Shown here: positions 57,910 through 64,000 of the stretch, in pieces
How positions within the stretch are numbered: the stretch's first letter is position 1
Layout of the letters: each line of letters opens with the position of its first letter
Assembly (NCBI GenBank): GCA_013407085.1
Contig: JACCGJ010019959.1
Span: forward strand, 62,001 to 126,000
Length of the DNA: 64,000 nucleotides
Direction of reading: 5' to 3'
Origin: Atriophallophorus winterbourni
Lineage: Eukaryota > Platyhelminthes > Trematoda > Plagiorchiida > Microphallidae
The notes under the pieces: generated by a model
Database searches by the model: none
Seen by the model: only the letters and a program-made list of their open reading frames with translations
What the model was told of the DNA's origin: nothing
Program-made: the position numbers and the translations under genes

Positions 57910-58980
57910 TTGTTATCCTCATCTTGTTGTTATTGTGATTGTTTCGTTCAAATTGTATATGTTAAGAAGAATTGTAAATGCTGGAGTCAATGAGGATAAC
58001 ACAATGAATACAATTTTAATCTTTAAACCTCATTCGAAAATACATCGATATTATTTGTAAAATCTTGCGTGACCCACTTCTCTTTTCATCAGCGAAAACT
58101 GTACAATTTAGAAAATACCCAATATAATATGAAATTGATTAGTTGATTAATCAATTAGACTTTGCTCTTTTGCGTATCGTTGATATAAATGTTTGATAAT
58201 TGTTTGATTATTTAGATAACTAGAGGAATGCCGGATGTCATGATAACACACTATGTGATTAAATAAGCTGTCTGCTTAACAGTGCATAAAGTAAAATGAA
58301 TTCGAGATGAGACCATTGCCAATTTCTGATTTTTTCTGGATCGTCATATAGGAGGCACTGCACCTAACCAATAAAACACCTCGAAACGTTAATGGGCTGG
58401 AAACCAGCAGTGACACCATCCCGAAACATCGATTAGTTCGGATATTCTACAATGTTCGGTATCAATAAATTATTGAAAGAACATTGAAGAAATATCGAAT
58501 ATTGTTTTAGTTAAGCAGTGTCCACTTTCCTGCAATTGATCTCTTCGATTTGGGTGCAAATAAACTTCAATGTGGCTATAAGGCTTTTCACGTTTAGTAG
58601 AAGGAGAATATCTAGATCGATTTGGTTGAAAGTATTTTCCAAAGGAAACCGCAAACACAACATCTTAAAAACAAACAATTCGCATATGAACCTGTGCTTT
58701 TTAAAGATACATATCTGCTTTACAAGACATCAAAGCACAACATTAGGAAGACATTCAAATGAAAGCACTTTGATATTTTGCGTGGATAAAATGTTCCGCA
58801 AAGCCAAACTCAATGTGATACGAATTTCAATAATCTAATTTACTTTTATTTTTGAAACCTATCTCAATATGTACAACGCCATTATATTTACTCAAGAAAA
58901 CACCCAAGTCAATATTTAATCCATCAAAACAACTGATCTCCGTGCAGATAAGGCTATTCCTAATTCTCATTCATTCAGCT
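57910..58980. other. No gene recognised; one hammerhead tail fragment
   Basis: 58,240-58,300 (ACTATGTGATTAAATAAGCT and GCTTAACAGTGCATAA) follows the 3' tail of the hammerhead repeat on the plus strand. Nothing else recognised. Confidence 0.45.
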
Positions 58981-58984
58981 TCCT

Positions 58985-59320
58985 TGACGAATCGAATGTG
59001 ACCTGCAATTCCGCAACACACCACCACCGGTTTCGTGGTGTTTGCACTCATTAGGTGAGGATAGTAGGATTAGAATTTCTATGCGGTTTGAATAGTGAAA
59101 GTATGGTAAACACGTTTCGCCTGTATGTCACTATTGGACAGGTTTGGCACAAACAACGTGTTTAATCACATGAGCCCACACTCATGTAGACAGCGTTTGG
59201 ACCCATGGCCATAGGCAAAATGCTCAGTTGCATGCATTTTTATCGTATACACACTGCAGAGACTTGTTCCCTTCTGTTTGTAATCATTAGGTATGAGAGA
59301 GATCCGCATGCCATGAAGTA
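58985..59320 (-). repeat. Hammerhead tandem dimer, minus strand
   Basis: Cores at 59,290-59,284 (CTAATGA, then TTAC-AAACA-GAAG and GGAA) and 59,054-59,048 (CTAATGA, GTG...CAC stem II, GAAA, CCGGTGG), 236 bases apart. In the second, the base at the cleavage site is G instead of C, which hammerheads do not cut. The tail between them carries AATCACATGAGCC and a CATGGCCATAGG remnant. Confidence 0.75.
59010..59085 (-). ncRNA. Hammerhead core with intact GAAA and palindromic stem III
   Basis: GTGCAAACACCACGAAACCG on the minus strand: stem II is reduced to three pairs (GTG / CAC), GAAA is intact, and ACCGGT follows. Two core changes (G5 to A, and the cleavage-site base to G) make activity unlikely. 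Confidence 0.6.
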
Positions 59321-59329
59321 AACTTTCGT

Positions 59330-60290
59330 ATCCGTGACAAGATAATATTGAGAGAATTTATACTTACGTGCATAAAAAATCTTCTCGTTGACTACCGCTG
59401 AAATGAAGCTCATGAAACCAACTCATTCGCAAATTAATTTGTAAAATCATTTAATGTAATACGAGGATTAGCATTACAACCATTTACTGGATGATGACAA
59501 CACCATTTATATGTGGTTTCATTTTGTTAAAAAACTTGCAGTTGTATGGCCAAATAACTGTTCATTCATTTTGATTAATATAATGTATATTGGGTTCCAG
59601 ATAATTAGGTTGAGAAAATGGTTATAGGACCTTCTTAAACATCTGCAAAATATTTCGGATTATGAGGATGAAATTAAGGTGTGTGGTTTACGTTTTATTG
59701 AATAAATGTTTTGCAGATTCTATTTGTCAGTGTGATTAAGAATCGTTTTTTAGTGCTGATGCACCAAGTGCCACAAAATTACTAAACTGTTGCATCTGCC
59801 CACATTCCACCTTATACAGTAATAATAAATTTGACATTGCCTGTGAGGATTCAGATTCATTCTCAATTTTGAAAATTTGATTTTGCCGCAGTCATCATGA
59901 GGTTCTAATATCGGGTAGCCGATTGGCAATCCAGATGAGTCGCAACAACCTTGGAGTCATTACTGCTTCGAGCACCACAATATGTTAGTTGTAGATTTTA
60001 TTTCATTTTTATTCAATAAATCAATGTTCTACGAAACCATTCATTACCATCTAACCACTATTTATTTTTACATTAAATGTGTTGTTGCATTCGCAACTGT
60101 ATTTTCAGAAATAATGATCCAAAACTTACTTATATGCCACTTAGCCGTAGTCGGAAAGCGTTCTGCAAAAGTTGAAAAGTAATAATCGCATCGCATAAAA
60201 ACGCTACACTAATTTTAATGTGTGATTCTAAGTTATATATATTCAGTCTAATATTCATGCTGATTATCAGAAATGTATGAAAAGTTCCGC
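59330..60290. other. No gene recognised
   Basis: AT-rich, nothing recognised. Confidence 0.5.
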
Positions 60291-60299
60291 AAAAATTCT

Positions 60300-60378
60300 T
60301 ATAACCACATATATAAATTTATATATAGATATAGTATATAGACTATATATATATAGAGATATATTCTATATATTTTAA
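60300..60378. repeat. TA-rich simple repeat
   Basis: Imperfect TATA run, self-complementary, similar to 60-146. Confidence 0.9.
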
Positions 60379-60439
60379 TTATCAATTTACATTTAATCAT
60401 TCATACACTCTAAATAATGTGTTGTGGGGTTGAAAGTAT

Positions 60440-60580
60440 ATTGAACTTTTCACCGTTCAAAGATTACCATTTGTATGCGTTTCTATCATATACACACGCA
60501 CCGCGCCCGGTTTCGTGGTGTTTACACTCATCAAACAGTGACAGTATGGCCAGGATCCTTATTAACGTTTAAAACATCTA
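60440..60580 (-). repeat. Hammerhead-bearing repeat, minus strand
   Basis: GGATCCTGGCCATACTGTC, then TTGATGA (60,534-60,528; first C changed to T), GTGT-AAACA-CCAC, GAAA, CCGGGCGCGG, then GTGCGTGTGTATATGATAG. Upstream CATAC can pair with the GTGTG segment as in the consensus stem I. Stem III has lost its U at the end. Confidence 0.7.
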
Positions 60581-60589
60581 GTTTTTCTG

Positions 60590-61160
60590 GTCGTATGTGT
60601 ATTTCTAATAATATTTTTTTCTAGGTCTGTAAAAAGTCTGTTTGCATTTTGGAACTAATTTTTTCAGAATATGTAGGATAACATAACTTTGCCCTTACAT
60701 CTTCAGGTTAGTTACTCAGCTAAGGAAAATGCGTGATTTTGAATACAAATTTCCTTATTTGTAAACAAATTTTCTATAGAGTGAAACAATTCGTTTCAAT
60801 AATTCTAAACAGGTTCCACGACACAATCTCAAGAAAATAGAATAGCATCTGATCAACAACACCCAATGAACAAAAAATCAATGCCACCTGACTTTACTTA
60901 ATCTGTTGCACAAAATATTCAGTCGAGCAAGTCGAATTTGCACTTAAGAGTAATTGGAGAAATCACATTAATGATTAGGCTATCCATCATGGTTCATTGA
61001 ACTGCATATCAGCCAAATGCCGAAACGAATTCTCGCTTCCATTTAAAGAGGACGCCTTCAGCAACTGCTTGACAAGCAAGATCTGGAAAAGTGAGTATAA
61101 ACTTCAACAAACTAATAATAAGACAGCGACCTAAAAACACGATACAATATATGGAAACCC
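60590..61160. other. No gene recognised
   Basis: Nothing recognised. Confidence 0.45.
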
Positions 61161-61169
61161 TAATGTGAA

Positions 61170-61500
61170 TTGTTCAATTCACCTTCTTCTAAGGAGCAGG
61201 ATAAATTCCCGTACCACGCGGAAATTGTCGAAGAGAGATTAGGAAATCTCCCTTTTACGTTAAGCAAAGGGTCTTCTAAGAAGTTTAATAGTTCGACTCT
61301 AGCTCATTTGATTGACAAGGGCCACCGAGTAAAGACTGAAGAAGCGCTGTTTGTCGTTTACACAGTTCCTCACGAAGTGTCACAAAGAGTTGGCTGGAAA
61401 ATCTTGCGAACAGCTGAGTCGATTTAAATAAAAATCTTTGGACCAACATTGTGCGTCCAAGAACGTCTCGTTCGTAATTTTTAATTGCCCTAGTCAACAT
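61170..61500 (+). pseudogene. PLE-like endonuclease C-terminal relic
   Basis: Open from 61,170 to 61,427: SSTLAHLIDKGHRVKTEEAL, FVVYTVPHEV, WKILRTAESI, then past a stop KIFGPTLCVQERLVRNF. The Ala-His-Leu-x-x-x-Gly-His block and the later Leu-Cys-Val-Gln segment resemble the region after the GIY-YIG core in some flatworm PLE-type ORFs. I cannot see the nuclease core itself, and a different origin is possible. Confidence 0.4.
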
Positions 61501-61509
61501 CCATATTGA

Positions 61510-62160
61510 CCGAAACACTATAGGAAACAACGCGCGACATTGATTGCTGTTTCATTGTCGATGTTAACCAGATTAAGTTCTATTTTTTCACGCTTTTATT
61601 GGAAACATTGATGACAATTACCGTAACGTTATTCGTTCACTCTTTTCAAATATGTTAAATATTAGTGTAAATTAATTTGTCACAAGTTTCAGGAGACGAA
61701 TTTCTGCTCCAGAACGGGTGACATATGTGATTTGTTTATTAAAAACCTTGTGTTGACTAACATATACATGATTGTTAAAATGCACTTAAACTAATCTACT
61801 TAATATATTTTATTGGCTCCCATAAACTTTGTCCATCAAATTTTTTTCCTTTTCTTCAAAAGCAAATCATTCAATAATTACCTTCTTCAAATTAGATGCG
61901 ACATTTCTTTCGGTGAGAGTTTAACACTATTTATAACAAATCTATTAATTTCACAGAGTTAATTATTGTAAATCCTTTTTATTCTGATAATTTAAAAGGT
62001 TTAAACTCTGATCTGCAAAAAGTAGGCAGGTTTCCTCACGCAAATATTTAGAAAATCCCAAACGAGCACTCACTTGTTACTTCCATATAATCCACTATAC
62101 ACAGAAAAAAACGATTAATAATTTTGTGTACCTACAATAGCTACAGAATGGCGAATGGTG
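61510..62160. other. No gene seen
   Basis: AT-rich, nothing recognised. Confidence 0.5.
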
Positions 62161-62164
62161 TTAT

Positions 62165-62430
62165 TTGAGGATATCTGCTCAATGGTGAGTTGAAATAAGA
62201 AAGTCGACATTGGATACACAGGATTTACGAAACAATGAAAATTGTAATAGAGGTGTGAGAGCACTTAACTTCCACGTAACTAGTTGGGAAGACGTTTTTC
62301 TGGATAGCTCATCGGGCAAAGCAACATCATCAAGCCAAGAAAGTGCAAATATTGATAACAGCTTCTGAATGTACAGCGCAACTTTAGCGTACAACTGCCG
62401 TCGATCTGTAAATTACGTCTATTGCTTTGA
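62165..62430 (+). pseudogene. LINE C-terminal relic
   Basis: Fragments Asn-Gly-Glu-Leu, then ALNFHVTSWEDVFLD in another frame, match the KDVCKRDVKALGLDHASWEE region of the relic at 5.76-6.33 kb. Short and diverged. Confidence 0.45.
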
Positions 62431-62479
62431 CCTTCGCGGGAGAGTTTGTTCATACATACATTTTACTTCACTTTTATGC

Positions 62480-63960
62480 GGCTGAATCCCCGGGGAAACA
62501 GACAGCTTCATTGATCTGTCGAATCACGCCAGCCCATTTGCGTCGATCGGAGGAGAGATCATTACAGATTGTAACCCAGTCGTGTTCTCACATTCGAACG
62601 CTGTAGAATGTACGTAGTCCCAGAGCATATACATCCTCATTAATCACTGAGAGTATTTATTGGAGTACTTTGTCGCTGTCAACATCTAAGAGTGGGTATA
62701 CGATCAAGGATACGTTTCATATGCAATGAGGCAGTATTTTGTAGGACATGGCCAAACCAGTGCAGTCTTCACTGTTCGATGTGAACGGGAAACGGAGGTA
62801 CGGCATCGCTTCTCGTCTGAACGGTAGGGTTATATACCCAGCCGGGCACCAAATATTATCCTAATGTACCAATCGTATAGTTATTCTTAAGACCATAAAA
62901 CCTGTGAACTTATCGTCCATGTCTCAGACCCATAAAGCAGAAAGGGTTTGGTAAACGTAGAACTTAGTTTCGAGGGAGATCCCGGGTCTACGCCAAAGAG
63001 GGTCTTTTAAAGGGCATAACATTTTACGCTCACGATTAACAGGTAGTTTCACTTTGATGATTTCGTGATAATTATGAAACACACGTGAACATATTTGAAG
63101 ACTGGAAACTCTAGACTTTCAAACTCTGGACACATGCCCCATTTATCTGAAGACCGACTTTCGCAGCATTACTACTTATAATATCTAAAAGCGTTTGCAG
63201 TATTTCGACAATTTCTCCAAAAACAACCACATCATTGACGTGATCTTGATCAGAAATCCTCAAATATGTTGAAAACTGGACCCTTCTGTATTCTGTTGAT
63301 GCCTGGTGCAAAATCCAGTAGACGAATTAGTCTAAAATAATTGGTGATAACAGACAGCCTTGCCTGACTTAAGTTTACATACTAAATTAACGAGACTCTT
63401 CACTTTAGACGTGAGCCCCAGACCTCTCAAATATATAATAAGCTCTGATTAGGCTACATAGCTTGAACGAGACCCCGTGAGATATCGCGATCTCCCAGAA
63501 ATAACTACGTTCTATTGAGTCGAAGGCAACACCAGAATCGATTAAACATGCTACTTATTGCAGTTGATAGCGTACACGGTGCTCTAGAATTCTTCGCAAA
63601 TTAAATGTTTGGACTACGCATTTCATTCTGGGGCCACACCCACCTTCGTTTCCTCTAGTTCGTAGATTTCTTTCTGTGTAGAACCGACTTAGCAGTAACC
63701 TTGCAAAGTGTTTACCTGCAGTATCGATGATGCTTATTTAACAGTATTTGGAGTGCCCCGATTTATCTGCATCCATTTACGGGTATGATGATAGGCATGC
63801 TCCAATCTGACATGAAAACTTCCGTCTCCCAGGTCGAACAAAACAGTTTGTTTAGTGGAGATAGAAATGCGTCAGCTCAAGTTTTATTAAGCTGATAAAA
63901 ATTCCGTATTTGCTATCGGATCTACCTTTCCTTACTCGTCGGAAAACACTTGAAAATCTC
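62480..63960 (-). pseudogene. RTE-like LINE reverse transcriptase and C-terminus
   Basis: On the minus strand from about 63,560: IDSGVAFDSIERSYFW (motif A region), then near 63,360 a motif B remnant (Ser-Gly-Lys-Ala-x-x-Tyr), then 63,311-63,111 YLRISDQDHVNDVVVFGEIV and LLDIISSNAAKVGLQIN, where motif C has Asn for the first catalytic Asp. Near 62,940 LLYGSETW, near 62,760 RLHWFGHVLQNTASLH, and near 62,560 WVTICNDLSSDRRKWAGVIR, all landmarks of the post-RT region. The upstream half runs off the window's edge or is missing. Dead copy. Confidence 0.75.
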
Positions 63961-64000
63961 TTATGGTTTTGTGGCATCGACATCGACTGGATAGCCCCAG

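Noticed and set aside
1..64000. CRISPR arrays, operons, bacterial-type promoters or terminators
   Set aside because: No spaced direct repeats or bacterial gene organisation; the window is clearly eukaryotic.
1..64000. tRNA or rRNA genes
   Set aside because: I saw no convincing cloverleaf or conserved rRNA segment by eye; a tRNA scan would be decisive.

Overview
The window looks like AT-rich, intron-or-intergenic DNA of a parasitic flatworm, most likely a trematode and perhaps a schistosomatid. This is inference. It rests on the mix of repeats: CR1-like and RTE-like LINEs, Penelope-like elements (PLEs) with GIY-YIG endonucleases, a Ty3/gypsy element with a zinc-knuckle gag, and many short repeats that carry hammerhead-ribozyme cores. 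There is no operon structure, no rRNA or tRNA that I can recognise, and no convincing host gene. One short possible exon sits near 20.76 kb.

Layout. 0-2.6 kb: a decayed PLE with a 5'-truncated CR1-like LINE nested in it. 3.8-6.3 kb: two tail fragments of a LINE whose C-terminus ends in a zinc-finger-like motif. 7-9.3 kb: hammerhead repeats. 9.3-17 kb: mostly featureless AT-rich DNA. 17-18 kb and 21.6-22.8 kb: LINE reverse-transcriptase relics, with a 51-bp-arm hairpin between them at 21.43 kb. 24.6-35.6 kb: a tandem duplication of a ~2.25-2.5 kb unit. Copy A (24.6-27.1 kb) is uninterrupted; copy B (27.1-35.6 kb) later took in a nearly complete CR1-like LINE (27.56-30.65 kb, with a gypsy fragment fused to its 5' end) and an LTR element (31.31-34.46 kb) that has lost protease, reverse transcriptase and RNase H. 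37.6-40.5 kb: a decayed RTE LINE. 41.8-42.3 kb: a TTAA-flanked MITE-like element. 42.8-47.3 kb: two adjacent PLE copies, the second folded into an inverted structure. 47-64 kb: scattered PLE, LINE and hammerhead relics.

Nothing here works as a pathway. What links the parts is retrotransposition: LINE and PLE reverse transcriptases are the likely source of the insertions, and the ~238-bp hammerhead repeat is a non-coding passenger present in about a dozen places, on both strands, often as tandem dimers. Its consensus folds as a type I hammerhead with a very short palindromic stem III, a design that favours paired (dimeric) ribozymes. No copy in this window keeps every catalytic base. That repeat family, and its change in copy number between the two halves of the tandem duplication, is the most interesting content.
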